Positions 8,923-19,692 of a stretch of 64,000 nt of DNA are shown here, one piece after another; position 1 is the first letter of the stretch; each line of letters begins with the position of its first letter. The position numbers and the translations under genes were made by a program. The notes under the pieces were generated by a model. That model did no database searches and was not told where the DNA came from. It saw only the letters and a list, made by a program, of their open reading frames with translations. The stretch spans positions 261,062 to 325,061 of the forward strand of contig PLJL01000004.1 in the NCBI GenBank assembly GCA_003140215.1, written 5' to 3'. The DNA comes from Vulcanimicrobiota bacterium. GTDB taxonomy: Bacteria > Vulcanimicrobiota > Vulcanimicrobiia > Vulcanimicrobiales > Vulcanimicrobiaceae.

Positions 8923-9293
8923 GGCCTCACCACGACCGTCAACGCCATATCCGCGTGGCCTGGACCGCACATGATCGCGCACGGGATCTTGTACGTTCCC
9001 GCTTTCTTCGGGGTGACGCTGATCGACACGGGCTTGTCCGGCGCGATCATCGTAGACGGGATCCCGAGTTCCTTCGAAACGATGCCGTGGACGCCGCCCG
9101 CCGACGTGAAACGCAACGTCTGGCGCTTACCCGCGCGCAGAACGATGTGGTCGGGGGCGAACTTTTGGTCGGCTGTCGCCACGATGTTGATGACGGGCAC
9201 GGCCGGCTTCGCAGGCGCGGCAGCGCCGATGGGGGCCGCACCCGTGGCGGCGACCAACATGGCCGCGGAAAGGGCAATCACTATCGCACGCAT
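8919..9293 (-). CDS. Secreted CuA-type cupredoxin (COX2-like domain)
   Basis: 124 residues with a signal peptide (1-26). The C-terminal motif CAIMCGPGHADM matches the dinuclear CuA ligand pattern C-x3-C-x3-H-x2-M of cytochrome oxidase subunit II (Cys105, Cys109, His113, Met116), and His69 in GGVHGI is positioned as the remaining ligand. No transmembrane helix follows the signal, so it is a soluble or lipid-free periplasmic electron carrier rather than an oxidase subunit. The start is fixed by a strong GGAGGAG at five bases from the ATG at 9293. It is first in an operon with the haem c barrel protein. Confidence 0.85.
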   Translation of the reverse strand: MRAIVIALSAAMLVAATGAAPIGAAAPAKPAVPVINIVATADQKFAPDHIVLRAGKRQTLRFTSAGGVHGIVSKELGIPSTMIAPDKPVSISVTPKKAGTYKIPCAIMCGPGHADMALTVVVRP

Positions 9294-9512
9294 GGTACTC
9301 CTCCGCTCGATCGTAGAGCGGCTGTGGGAACGCGCTGCGAACGGCGGGTCGGGGCGTGTGAACGGATCTTCACACGCCCCTTCATCGCGCGTGCACGCGC
9401 GCTCCATACCATTGCCACGGTATGAGTACGGCGGTTTCCACGCTCGAAGAGCCGATCGCGGGCGCGCTAGGCTTCACAGAGTGATCACACGGCATGACTC
9501 CGGAGGTTGGCT

Positions 9513-9956
9513 ATGACCGGGATGCTCGATCCGGTGACGATGGACGCGCTGTTGAGATCCGAGACAGTCGCGCATCTCGCATGCATCCGAGCCGACGGTC
9601 GGCCGTACGTCGTGCCCATCACCTATGCCTATGATGGAGAGGCTCTGTACTCGTACAGTGCCGACGGCGACAAGCTGGATGCGCTGCGTGCCAACCCCTC
9701 GGTGTGCGTGGTCGTCGACCGTGTCGAGGACGCTGCCAACTGGGTCAGCGTCCTCGCGTGGGGCACGTTCCGCGAGTTGGCCGACGGGTCTGCCGCACAG
9801 GCTCTACGGCTGATCAGCGAACGCTTGCGTACGGTAGCGCTTGCGGATGCGGCGCCGGGTTCGGCCGAACGGAGTTACGTCGGCCGCACCGGACGTGACG
9901 GCGTCACGTACCGCATCGCGATCGCCGAACGCACGGGGCGCTTCTCCAAGAGTTGA
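9513..9956 (+). CDS. Pyridoxamine 5'-phosphate oxidase-like flavin-binding protein
   Basis: 147 residues; the start is the ATG at 9513 with GGAGG at 9502-9506. The split-barrel pattern is clear: VAHLACIRADGRPYVVPITYAYDGEAL would bind FMN or F420, followed by KLDALRANPSVCVVVD and a WVSVLAWGTFREL strand. This matches the NimA/PPOX-like group of nitro-reducing or flavin-binding proteins rather than true PdxH. It stands alone between a divergent cupredoxin operon and the dcw promoter. Confidence 0.85.
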   Translation: MTGMLDPVTMDALLRSETVAHLACIRADGRPYVVPITYAYDGEALYSYSADGDKLDALRANPSVCVVVDRVEDAANWVSVLAWGTFRELADGSAAQALRLISERLRTVALADAAPGSAERSYVGRTGRDGVTYRIAIAERTGRFSKS

Positions 9957-10016
9957 CCGGCCTTTTCGGTAAATCGAACATACGTTCGATCCAACTGTCA
10001 TGCCGAGCCCCGTCTT

Positions 10017-10052
10017 GTCATGCTGAGCCCCGTCGAAGCATGGGCCACCATC
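10017..10052 (+). repeat. Dispersed hairpin repeat, variant stem (copy 1)
   Basis: This copy has CATGCT and AGCATG as its arms where the other copies have CACCCT and AGGGTG, with the same loop (GAGCCCCGTCG) and the same tail (GCCACCATC). Both arms have changed together, which keeps the stem paired. A half copy (GTCATGCCGAGCCCCGTC) precedes it at 9997-10014. It lies just upstream of the dcw promoter. Confidence 0.85.
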
Positions 10053-10115
10053 GTCGCCGCGGCGCGGCCAAGGGTGACAACCACCGGGCGAGTTACGTAA
10101 AACCCCGCCGCCTGG

Positions 10116-10144
10116 TTGCCGCAGGGTTGCATGTGGGCTATAGT
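10116..10144 (+). promoter_or_regulatory. Sigma-70-type promoter of the dcw operon
   Basis: TTGCCG (10116-10121) and TATAGT (10139-10144) are separated by exactly 17 bases and lie about 40 bases upstream of the mraZ start. The -10 element overlaps the first MraZ box, as expected for autorepression. Confidence 0.7.
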
Positions 10145-10176
10145 GGTCGACAGTGGATCACAGTGGGGCTCAGTGG
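10142..10176 (+). promoter_or_regulatory. MraZ operator: four AGTGG boxes at 10-base spacing
   Basis: AGTGG occurs at 10142, 10152, 10162 and 10172, each separated by five variable bases. MraZ proteins bind tandem TGGG-type pentamers spaced by five bases upstream of their own gene, so this array is very likely the binding site of the mraZ product encoded next. The last box runs into the mraZ ribosome-binding site (GGAGG), giving repression at both promoter and leader. Confidence 0.85.
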
Positions 10177-10184
10177 AGGTCCTG

Positions 10185-10622
10185 ATGGACCGTCCGCTGT
10201 TCACAGGTTCGGTCGAGCATAGCCTAGACGATAAGGGCCGTCTCGTCGTGCCCGCACGCTTCCGCGAGCGGCTGGGTGCCGGCTTCTTTCTCACCATCGC
10301 CGAGCCCGACCCGTGTCTGGCGCTTTATCCGGCCTCCGCCTGGGGTGACGTCTGCGCCCGCATCGAGGCCGCCCCGGTCAAAGATGCACGCTTCCGCAGC
10401 TACGTGCGCCACCTCTTCGCCAATACCGAAGAGCTCAGCACCGACGCCCAAGGCCGGCTGGTCATCCCGGCCGCGTTGCGCGCCTACGCCGGGATCGACA
10501 AGGAAGTGATCTCGATCGGCTCGCTCACCCGCGTCGAGGTCTGGGCCAAGGACCGCTACGCGAAGCACGTCCGCGACCGCGGCGAGCTGCCCGACATCGC
10601 CTCGGAGCTGGGGCTGTTTTGA
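10185..10622 (+). CDS. mraZ: Transcriptional regulator MraZ
   Basis: 145 residues with the two AbrB-like MraZ repeats: DDKGRLVVPARFRERLG near residue 14 and DAQGRLVIPAALRAYAG near residue 86. MraZ forms rings that bind DNA at phased boxes and control the division and cell-wall cluster. The ATG at 10185 follows GGAGG. The stop is directly followed by the rsmH start. Length and position at the head of the dcw cluster are typical. Confidence 0.96.
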   Translation: MDRPLFTGSVEHSLDDKGRLVVPARFRERLGAGFFLTIAEPDPCLALYPASAWGDVCARIEAAPVKDARFRSYVRHLFANTEELSTDAQGRLVIPAALRAYAGIDKEVISIGSLTRVEVWAKDRYAKHVRDRGELPDIASELGLF

Positions 10623-11498
10623 TTGCCGCCCCACGTTCCGGTCCTGGCGCGACAAACGGTGGACGCACTAGCGATCCGCTCGGATGGAACCTACATCGAC
10701 GCAACGTTCGGTGCCGGTGGGCACTCGGCGCTGATCCTTGCGGCCCTGAATGCGCGGGGCCGGCTGGTCGCGTTCGATGCGGACCCCTCGGCGGGCGCGC
10801 ACGCGCTCGCCGACCCGCGCTTCACGCTGCTGCACGCGAACTTCCGCGATTTGGCGTCGAGTCTCGACGCGCTGGAGATCGCGCAGGTCGATGGGGTTCT
10901 TTTCGATTTGGGGGTGAGCTCGATGCAGTTCGATGAGGGCGAGCGCGGCTTCTCGTTCCGCGTCGCCGCGCCGCTGGACATGCGCATGAACCCCGCTGCC
11001 GGCGAGAGCGCCGCGGAGTTTTTGGCGCTCCGCGACGAGCGCGTTATCGCCGACACCATTTACGAGTACGGCGAGGAGCGCAAGTCGCGCCGCATCGCGC
11101 GCGCCATCGTCGCGCTGCGCGAGGCCGGCACGCCGGTGCGCGACACGCTCGATCTCGCCGGGGTCGTCGCGCGCGCCGTGCGCGCCCCCGCGCACGCCAA
11201 GATCCACCCGGCCACGCGCACGTTCCAAGCCCTGCGCATCGCGGTCAACGACGAGCTCGGCGCGCTGCGCGAGGGGCTCGACGCCGCCCTCGCGCGCACC
11301 GCGCCGGGCGGCCGCATCGCCGTCATCAGCTTCCACTCGCTCGAGGATCGCATCGTGAAGCACACCTTCCGGGAGGATCCGCGCGTGCGCGTCCTCACTC
11401 GCAAGCCGATCGTCGCCGCGGGTGACGAAATCGCTTCGAACCCGCGGGCGCGCAGCGCCAAGCTGCGGGCCGCCGAACGCATCGCGGTGGCGGCATGA
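10623..11498 (+). CDS. rsmH: 16S rRNA (cytosine1402-N4)-methyltransferase
   Basis: 291 residues. SAM-binding motif DATFGAGGHS (about 18-27), followed by FDADP, FDLGVSSMQFD and the C-terminal ISFHSLEDRIVKHTF signature, all diagnostic of RsmH (MraW). It methylates C1402 in the ribosomal P site. The start is a TTG at 10623 immediately after the mraZ stop. The gene ends in an ATGA overlap with ftsL. Confidence 0.96.
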   Translation: MPPHVPVLARQTVDALAIRSDGTYIDATFGAGGHSALILAALNARGRLVAFDADPSAGAHALADPRFTLLHANFRDLASSLDALEIAQVDGVLFDLGVSSMQFDEGERGFSFRVAAPLDMRMNPAAGESAAEFLALRDERVIADTIYEYGEERKSRRIARAIVALREAGTPVRDTLDLAGVVARAVRAPAHAKIHPATRTFQALRIAVNDELGALREGLDAALARTAPGGRIAVISFHSLEDRIVKHTFREDPRVRVLTRKPIVAAGDEIASNPRARSAKLRAAERIAVAA

Positions 11499-11920
11499 TC
11501 GCCGCGCAGCGTGTCGAGCCCGAGCTGCGGCGCATCGACCGCGTCCGCCACGCCGCCGACCGGCGCGTGCGCCGCACCCGCCGCCGTTTGCACCGGCCGG
11601 TCCACGCCGTCGCCACCCTGACGATCCTCTTGCTGCTGCCGCTGCTGGGCTACGTCGCATTGACCTCGCGGATCACCTCGCAGAGCTTCGCGCTGGTCCG
11701 CGCCGAGCACGATCGCACGGCGCTCGTCGACGAAACGCAACGGCTCGACGACCGCATCGCGCAGCTCCAGTCGCCCGAGCGCCTCGCCGCGCTCGCCGCG
11801 AACCTCAAGCTGCACGACCCGCACGTGTACGCCGTCGTACGCATCCCCGAGCCGAAGGCGCAGCCCCGGCCGACCGGGCTGGCGTTCTTCGGGACCTTGT
11901 TCAGCGGCAGCAGCCGGTAA
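11495..11920 (+). CDS. ftsL: FtsL-like division protein
   Basis: 141 residues: a basic cytoplasmic N-terminus rich in arginine, one membrane segment (about 41-60, VATLTILLLLPLLGYVAL), then a periplasmic coiled-coil-like stretch (DETQRLDDRIAQLQSPERL). Sequence conservation of FtsL is low, so the assignment rests on topology and on its place between rsmH and ftsI. It starts in an ATGA overlap with rsmH. Confidence 0.75.
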   Translation: MIAAQRVEPELRRIDRVRHAADRRVRRTRRRLHRPVHAVATLTILLLLPLLGYVALTSRITSQSFALVRAEHDRTALVDETQRLDDRIAQLQSPERLAALAANLKLHDPHVYAVVRIPEPKAQPRPTGLAFFGTLFSGSSR

Positions 11921-11924
11921 TCTG

Positions 11925-13690
11925 ATGGCGGCACGTGCCTTTGCGCGCGTCCCGCCGCTGCGCGCGAAGGTCGCGATCGTGTTCCTGACCGTCTTGGCGC
12001 TCGCGCTGGCGCTGCGCCTGGGCGAGCTGCAAATCCGCGAAGGCCCCAGCCTGGCGCACAAAGCGCTGCGCCAGCACGGTCACACGGTCGAGACCTTCGC
12101 CAAGCGCGGTGCGATTCTCGACCGCAACGGCGGCGTGCTCGCGCATTCGCTGGCGTCGGAATCGATCTACGCGGTACCGCCCGACGTGCTCGACCCGCAC
12201 GCCGTCGCGGTGAAGCTCGCGCCGCTGCTGCACAAGCCTGCGCCCAACATCGAAGCGGCGTTGCGCGACAAGATCTCGTTCCGCTGGTTGGCGCGCAAGG
12301 TCCCGCACGACGTCGCCAAGCGCGTCGACGCGCTGGCGATCCCGGGAATCGTCACGAAAGGCGAGGAGACCGGACTGCGCTTCGTCTCGTCGGGGCGCCT
12401 TGCGTCGACGGTGGTCGGCTTCACCGGAACCGACGAGAACGGCTTGGACGGCCTGGAGTACTCGCTCGACAAGCTGTTGCGCGGCACACCGGGGCGCATG
12501 CGCATCGAAGCCGATCAGTTCAACCGCGCGATCCCGTTCGGCGAGACGCAGGTCGTCGAGCGCGCCGTCCCCGGCAACACGATCGTCACCACGCTGGACC
12601 CGTACCTGCAATTCGAAGCCGAGCGGCTGCTGCGCACCGCGATGAAGAAGTGGAGCGCGCGCAGCGCGACCGCGCTGGTGATGGATCCGTGGACCGGCGA
12701 GCTGCTCGCGGTCGCCAACTTGCCCGACTTCGATCCGACCCACTTCGGTGCGTTCGGCAGCGATACGTGGCGCGACCGCGCGATCAGCGACGCCTACGAG
12801 CCCGGTTCGACCTTCAAGCTCATCACCGCGGCGGCGGCGCTCGAGAGCGGAAAGTTCCCGGCCGGCGTGCGCTTCCCGGCGCGCGATGCGATCGAGGTCG
12901 GCGGGCGCACGATCCACAACGCCGAGGACGGGTTGATGGCGAGCGGCCGGGGCAGCGAGTCGATCGAAGAGATCGTCGCGCTCTCACACAACGTCGGCGC
13001 CGCCGAGATCGGGCTCGCCACCGGACCGACGGCGATGTACCGCACCATCCGCAAGTTCGGGTTCGGCGATGCGACCAAGGTCGAGCTTTCGGGCGAGAAC
13101 CCCGGGATCGTCACCAAGCCCGCCGACTGGAGCGGTTCGTCGCTGGCGACGATCTCGTTCGGCCACGGCATCTCGATAACGCCGCTCGCCCTGGCGCGCG
13201 CCTACTGCGCGATCGCCAACGGCGGCCTGCTGCTGCGCCCGCGCATCGTCTCGGCGATCGAGGACGCCAACGGCAAACTGATCTACCGCTACGGCACGGA
13301 GGTCGAGCACCGCGTCATTACCGAGCGCACCGCGGCGACGCTGCGCGGCTACCTGCGCACCGCCGTCCTGCACGGCACCGGCAATCCGACGGCGCAAGTC
13401 GCCGGCTACACCACCGCCGGAAAGACCGGGACCGCCCAGGTCGTCGAAAACGGGGTCTATCTGGGCGGCGCCTACATCGCGTCGTTCGTCGGGATGATCC
13501 CGGCCGACCACCCGCGCTATCTGATCCTGGTCAAGGTCGAACGCCCGCACGGCTCGATCTACGGCTCGCAGGTCGCCGCGCCGGTGTTCGCGCAGCTCGC
13601 CCGGGCCGCGATGTTCCACGCCGGCGTGATGCCGGCCGCCGGCCCGGCGCGCTTGGTCAGTTCGGGCCGCGCGCCGAACGGAACGCGTTG

Positions 13691-13691
<1 letters not shown>
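11925..13691 (+). CDS. ftsI: Peptidoglycan D,D-transpeptidase FtsI (PBP3-type)
   Basis: 588 residues: short cytoplasmic tail, membrane anchor (about 15-35), pedestal domain with RGAILDRNGG, and transpeptidase domain. The penicillin-binding active site has S295-x-x-K298 (PGSTFKLI), S354-H-N (ALSHNVG) and K500-T-G (AGKTGTAQ). It crosslinks septal peptidoglycan together with FtsW. The stop overlaps the murE start by one base (TGATG). No PASTA domains are present. Confidence 0.96.
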
Positions 13692-15171
<1,480 letters not shown>

Positions 15172-15175
<4 letters not shown>

Positions 15176-16563
15176 CGCTCGACACGCTCGAGGCGATCGA
15201 CGCGATGCGCGCTCGGGTGGTCGGCGCGGAAGCGCTGCCCGCGGCGCTGCTCGTGCAGACCGACACGCGCTCGCTCGAACGCGGGGCGACGTTTCTCGCC
15301 TTGCGCGGCGAGAACTTCGACGGCCACGCCTACGTCGACGAAGCGTTCGCGCGCGGCGCCGCCTGCGCGATCGTCGACGCGCGCGACGAAGTGTCGATCG
15401 CCGCGGCCAAAGGCCGTGCGCTGCTGGTCGTCCCCGACACCTTGCGCGCGTACCTCGAACTCGGAGCGCTGGCGCGTACGCGCGTCCGCGGCACGGTCGT
15501 CGCGGTCACCGGCAGCACCGGCAAGACCACGACCAAGCAGTTCCTCTTGGGTCTGTTGCGCGGCGTCGGCGTCCCCGCCGCCGCGACGCCCGAGAACGAG
15601 AACAACGAGGTCGGCGTCGCCAAGTTCCTCTGCGGGCTCGACGACGGTGACGAACGGATCGCGATCGTCGAGATGGGCGCGCGCAAGTACCGCGACCTCG
15701 ACGTGCTCGTCGCGGCGGCGCGCCCCGACATCGGCGTGCTCACCAACGCCGGCGAAGCGCACCTCGAGATCATGGGCTCACGCGGGCGCATCGCCGAGAC
15801 GAAGTGGGCGGTCCCGGCGGGCTCGCGTCAGGCGGTGCTCAACCTCGACGACGCCGCGTCGCGCGAGCGCGCCGCAACGCTGGCGCTGGCGCCGCTGTGG
15901 TACGGCATCGACGACGAGCGCCCGCCGCAAGGCGCGCGCGCCGTCGTCATCGAGTCCGACGCGGTCCGCACGATCGCCGCGGACGGCGCCGTCGAGCGGT
16001 CGCGAATCGAGATCGGTTTCCCGGGCGACCACAACCGCCGCAACCTGGCCGCCGCGTTCGCCGCGGCGCTGCTGTGCAGCACCGGGCGCGCGAGCCTCGC
16101 CGACCTCGCCGAGGCGGTGCGCGGCGTGGCGCTGCCGCACGGCCGCTACGAGATCGTCGACCTGCCCAACGACGTGCGCCTGGTGTTCGACGCCTACAAC
16201 GCGTCGCTCTCGGGGACGCTCGCCACGTTGGCGACGTTCGGGCGCGAAGAGGCGGAGCGCCGCATCGCGGTGCTGGGCAGCATGGCGGAGTTGGGCGACG
16301 ACGCGCCCGCGATGCACGAGAAGATCGGCGAGATCGCCGCGACCCGCGCCGACGTCGTGCTCGCCGGCGGCGAGTTCGCGCCCGACACCGCGCGCGGCGT
16401 CGAGGCCAAGGGCGGTACGGTGGTGCGCTACGCCGCCAACGACGACGCGATCGCCTGGCTGCGCGCGAACGTCCGTCGCGGCGACACGATCCTGCTCAAA
16501 GGTTCGCGCCGCTACAAGATGGAGCAGATCGCCGAAGCGCTCGGCGCGGCGGTGTTCGCATGA
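15172..16563 (+). CDS. murF: UDP-MurNAc-tripeptide-D-Ala-D-Ala ligase MurF
   Basis: 463 residues. ATP loop GSTGKTTTKQ (about 114-123), the TPENENNEVGV substrate motif, EMGARKYRDLDVL and the C-terminal FDAYNASLSG and LKGSRRYKMEQI motifs identify MurF, which adds D-Ala-D-Ala to the tripeptide precursor. It starts in an ATGA overlap with murE and ends in an ATGA overlap with the CofE-like gene. Confidence 0.96.
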
Positions 16564-17255
16564 TCCCGGTCGCGATTCGCGAGAGCGGGCTCCCCGAAGG
16601 CCTCGTCGCGATCCCGGTGCGCACGCGGCTCATCGCCCCCGGCGACGACCTCGCCGCGCTCGTCGGCGCCGCGATCCGCGGGATCGCGCGCCCCGGCGAC
16701 GTGGTGGTCATCGCCGAGACCGGCGTCGCCATCGCACAGTCGCGTTTCATCGCGGCCGAGTCGATCCGCCCGTCGCGCTTGGCGCTGGTGCTGTCGCGTC
16801 ACGCCGGTGCGCTCGCGACGGTGAGCCAGCCCGAATCGCTGCAGCTGGTGATCGATCAGGTCGGCGCGCGCAAGGTCGTGTGGGCCGTGATCGCCCACGT
16901 GTTCGGTCGCCTGCGCGGGCGGCGCGGCGTGTTCTACGAGATCCTAGGCGAAGCGATCGCCGCGATCGACGGCTACACCGGGACGCTGCCGCCCTACGAG
17001 CGCGCGATCGTGCTCGGACCGGCCGATCCGGATCCCGTCGCGACCGTCCTGGCGTTGGCGCTGGGCGTGCATGTCGCGATCGTCGACGCCAACGACCTGC
17101 GCCGCGCTAAGACGCTGGGCGCCTCGCCGCACGTCGATCGCGACGCCGTCGAGCGCGCGCTCGTCGGCAACCCGCACGGCAACGGCGACGAGCAGACGCC
17201 GATCGTCGTCCTCGCCTGGCGCGGCACCGGCCCGAACCCGCTGGTGACGCCGTGA
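16560..17255 (+). CDS. Coenzyme F420-0:L-glutamate ligase (CofE)-like domain protein
   Basis: 231 residues resembling the CofE/FbiB N-terminal domain: AIPVRTRLIAPGDDL, GDVVVIAETGVAIAQSRFI, a GYTGTLPPYE segment and AIVDANDLRR. CofE adds glutamate to F420-0 by gamma linkage. No other F420 gene is in the window, and the gene lies between murF and mraY with 4-base overlaps on both sides, so an amide-ligase role in cell-wall precursor or lipid-linked metabolism is possible. That role is an inference. Confidence 0.8.
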   Translation: MIPVAIRESGLPEGLVAIPVRTRLIAPGDDLAALVGAAIRGIARPGDVVVIAETGVAIAQSRFIAAESIRPSRLALVLSRHAGALATVSQPESLQLVIDQVGARKVVWAVIAHVFGRLRGRRGVFYEILGEAIAAIDGYTGTLPPYERAIVLGPADPDPVATVLALALGVHVAIVDANDLRRAKTLGASPHVDRDAVERALVGNPHGNGDEQTPIVVLAWRGTGPNPLVTP

Positions 17256-18280
17256 GCGACATCGGTATCCACCTCCCCTGGTGGGCTCCGCTGCTGTCGT
17301 TCTTCCCCGGCAACATCGGCAGGTTCGTCGTCCCGCTGCTGCTCTGCACCGTTGCGGCCTTCGCGCTGAGCGCGATCCTCGGGCGTCCGCTGATTACCGC
17401 GTTGCGCCGGGCGTCGGCACGGCAGATCGCTTACGAAGACGCGCCCCAAACGCATCAAAGCAAGACCGGCACGCCGACCATGGGCGGTCTGCTGTTCGGG
17501 CTCGCGCCGCTCGTCGCGCTCGTCGTCGCCCCCTTCCGCGAAACCGCGGCCCTGGCGGTGTTGATCTACGGCTGCATGGCGATCGGAGCGATCGACGACG
17601 TCGCCAAGATTCGCGGACAGCAGAACCGCGGACTGCGCGCGCGGACGAAGTTCGCGCTCACGGCGATCGTCGCCGTCGTCTTTCTGCTCGTCGCCGGACC
17701 GCAATACACGTCGTTCGTCGGCATCGGCGCGGTACCGCCCTGGCTCTGGTACGGGCTCTCGATCGTCGTCGTCGTCTCGACGACGCACGCGGCGAACCTG
17801 ACCGACGGTCTCGATGGCCTCCTGTCGGGTGTCGCGATCCCGCCGTTGCTCGTGCTCGTCATCGCCGGGTATCTTGCCGAAGTGCGCGTGGGGGACGACG
17901 GAATGGCCGCTCAGGCCGTGGCGGCGGCGATGCTCGGCGCGGTGCTCGGTTTCTTGCTCTACAACCGCCATCCGGCGCGGTTGTTCATGGGCGACACCGG
18001 CTCGCTCGCCGTGGGGGGCGCGCTGGCCGGCGGCGCGATCCTCACGCACACGCAGCTGTTCCTTCCAATCATTGGCGGCGTGTTGGCGGCAGAAACCCTC
18101 AGCGTCATCATCCAGGTCGTGTCGTACAAGTCGACGGGCCGCCGCGTCTTTCGGATGAGCCCGCTCCACCACCACTTCGAGCTCGCCGGGTGGCCGGAGA
18201 CGAAGGTGACCTCCGGATTTTGGCTCGCCTCGCTCGTCCTCTCCGTGTTGGGCCTCGCCCTGATCTCGCTAACTGCATGA
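17252..18280 (+). CDS. mraY: Phospho-MurNAc-pentapeptide transferase MraY
   Basis: 342 residues with about ten membrane helices. Conserved motifs: HQSKTGTPTMGGL, GAIDDVAK, ANLTDGLDGL, FMGDTGSLA and SPLHHHFELAGWPE, which include the catalytic aspartates and the HHH motif. It makes lipid I on the inner face of the membrane. The GTG start overlaps the preceding stop (GTGA) and the stop overlaps murD (ATGA). Confidence 0.97.
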   Translation: MSDIGIHLPWWAPLLSFFPGNIGRFVVPLLLCTVAAFALSAILGRPLITALRRASARQIAYEDAPQTHQSKTGTPTMGGLLFGLAPLVALVVAPFRETAALAVLIYGCMAIGAIDDVAKIRGQQNRGLRARTKFALTAIVAVVFLLVAGPQYTSFVGIGAVPPWLWYGLSIVVVVSTTHAANLTDGLDGLLSGVAIPPLLVLVIAGYLAEVRVGDDGMAAQAVAAAMLGAVLGFLLYNRHPARLFMGDTGSLAVGGALAGGAILTHTQLFLPIIGGVLAAETLSVIIQVVSYKSTGRRVFRMSPLHHHFELAGWPETKVTSGFWLASLVLSVLGLALISLTA

Positions 18281-19692
18281 ATCCCCAACCGAGCGGCGAG
18301 CTGGGCCGCGACGAAAACGTTCTGATCATCGGCCTGGGGCGCAGCGGACGCGCCAGCGTCGAGGTGCTGCGCACGCGCGTCGCGCGCGTGTACGCGACCG
18401 ACGAAGCGTCGCCCGACGAGCTCGCCGACGCGTTCGCCGACCTCGCGGCCGCCGGCGTCGAGTACGTTGAGCCCGCGCGCCTGGGCGACTACCTCGAGCG
18501 CATCACCGTCGCCGTGCTCTCGCCGGGGATCCCGCTCACCTCGCCGCTGGTGCGGCGCGTGCAGGCGGCGCGCATCCCGGTGTTCAGCGAGGTCGAGGTC
18601 GCCTACCGGTTGTGCCGCGCCCCGATCGTCGCGGTCACCGGTACCAAAGGCAAGTCGACGACGACCGCGTTGCTCGGCGCGCTGTTCGAAGCCGCCGGCA
18701 AGACGGTGCGCGTCGGCGGCAACATCGGCAACGCGCTAATCCGCGAGACCGCCGCCGCGTCGCCCGACGACTGGGTGATCGCCGAAGTCTCGTCGTTCCA
18801 GCTCGAGTCGATCCGCTCGTTCAAGCCGCGCATCAGCCTGATCCTCAACATCACACCCGACCATCTCGACCGCTATCCGTCGATGGAAGAGTACGCCGAA
18901 GCGAAGTTCCGCATCTTCGCCAACCAGGGCGCGGGCGACACGTTTATCGGCAACCTCGACGACCCGATCGTCGCCTCGGCGAATCAAGGCCAGGACGACG
19001 GCAGCCGCATCAAGGCGCGCGAGCTGTGGTTCGCGTCGGAGCCGCACCGCAACACGACGCTCTACCTGCGCAACGGCCGGCAGATCGTCTACGCGCCGCC
19101 AACGGGCGATCCGCGTCCGGTCGACATCCTGCGCACCAGCGAGATCGCGCTGCTCGGCGCGCACAACATCGAGAACGTGATGGGCGCCATCCTGGTCGCG
19201 CTGGCCGCCGAGTTGCCGCTCGACGCGATCCGCGCAGGCGTGCGCAACTTTCGCGCGCTGGGGCATCGGCTCGAGCCGGTCGCCGAGATCGACGGCGTGC
19301 AGTACGTCGACGACTCCAAGGCCACCAACCCCGGCGCGGTGATCGCCGCGATGCGCTCGTTCGACCGCCCGATCGTGCTCATCGCCGGCGGCAAAGCCAA
19401 GGGCACCGATTTCGCCGCGATGGGCAAGGTCGTTTCGTCGCGCGCCAAGGCCGTGGTGCTCATCGGCGAAGCCGCCGACGACATCGCCGCGGTCGTGCGG
19501 CGGGCGAAAGTCGAGCACGCGACGTCGATGGACGACGCGGTCCTGCGCGCGAGCAATCTCGCCGAGCCCGGCGACATCGTGCTGCTCTCGCCCGGCTGCG
19601 CGTCGTTCGACATGTTCCGCTCGGCCGAACATCGCGGCGAGCTCTTCGCCGGCGCCGTGCGCGGGCTCGGGGCGGTCGCCGGTGCACGCTAG
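18277..19692 (+). CDS. murD: UDP-MurNAc-L-alanine:D-glutamate ligase MurD
   Basis: 471 residues. An N-terminal Rossmann segment (NVLIIGLGRSGRAS), ATP loop GTKGKSTTT (about 122-130), EVSSFQLESI, NITPDHLDRY, and the C-terminal DDSKATNPGA and LLSPGCASFDMF motifs. It adds D-glutamate to UDP-MurNAc-L-Ala. The start is the ATG at 18277 overlapping the mraY stop. The 3' end overlaps the ftsW start by 11 bases. Confidence 0.96.
   Translation: MNPQPSGELGRDENVLIIGLGRSGRASVEVLRTRVARVYATDEASPDELADAFADLAAAGVEYVEPARLGDYLERITVAVLSPGIPLTSPLVRRVQAARIPVFSEVEVAYRLCRAPIVAVTGTKGKSTTTALLGALFEAAGKTVRVGGNIGNALIRETAAASPDDWVIAEVSSFQLESIRSFKPRISLILNITPDHLDRYPSMEEYAEAKFRIFANQGAGDTFIGNLDDPIVASANQGQDDGSRIKARELWFASEPHRNTTLYLRNGRQIVYAPPTGDPRPVDILRTSEIALLGAHNIENVMGAILVALAAELPLDAIRAGVRNFRALGHRLEPVAEIDGVQYVDDSKATNPGAVIAAMRSFDRPIVLIAGGKAKGTDFAAMGKVVSSRAKAVVLIGEAADDIAAVVRRAKVEHATSMDDAVLRASNLAEPGDIVLLSPGCASFDMFRSAEHRGELFAGAVRGLGAVAGAR

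Noticed and set aside
12650..13690. A long in-frame extension upstream of murE, overlapping ftsI.
   Set aside because: The extension has no MurE similarity and is the shadow of ftsI in another frame. The ATG at 13691 overlaps the ftsI stop and gives a normal MurE N-terminus.
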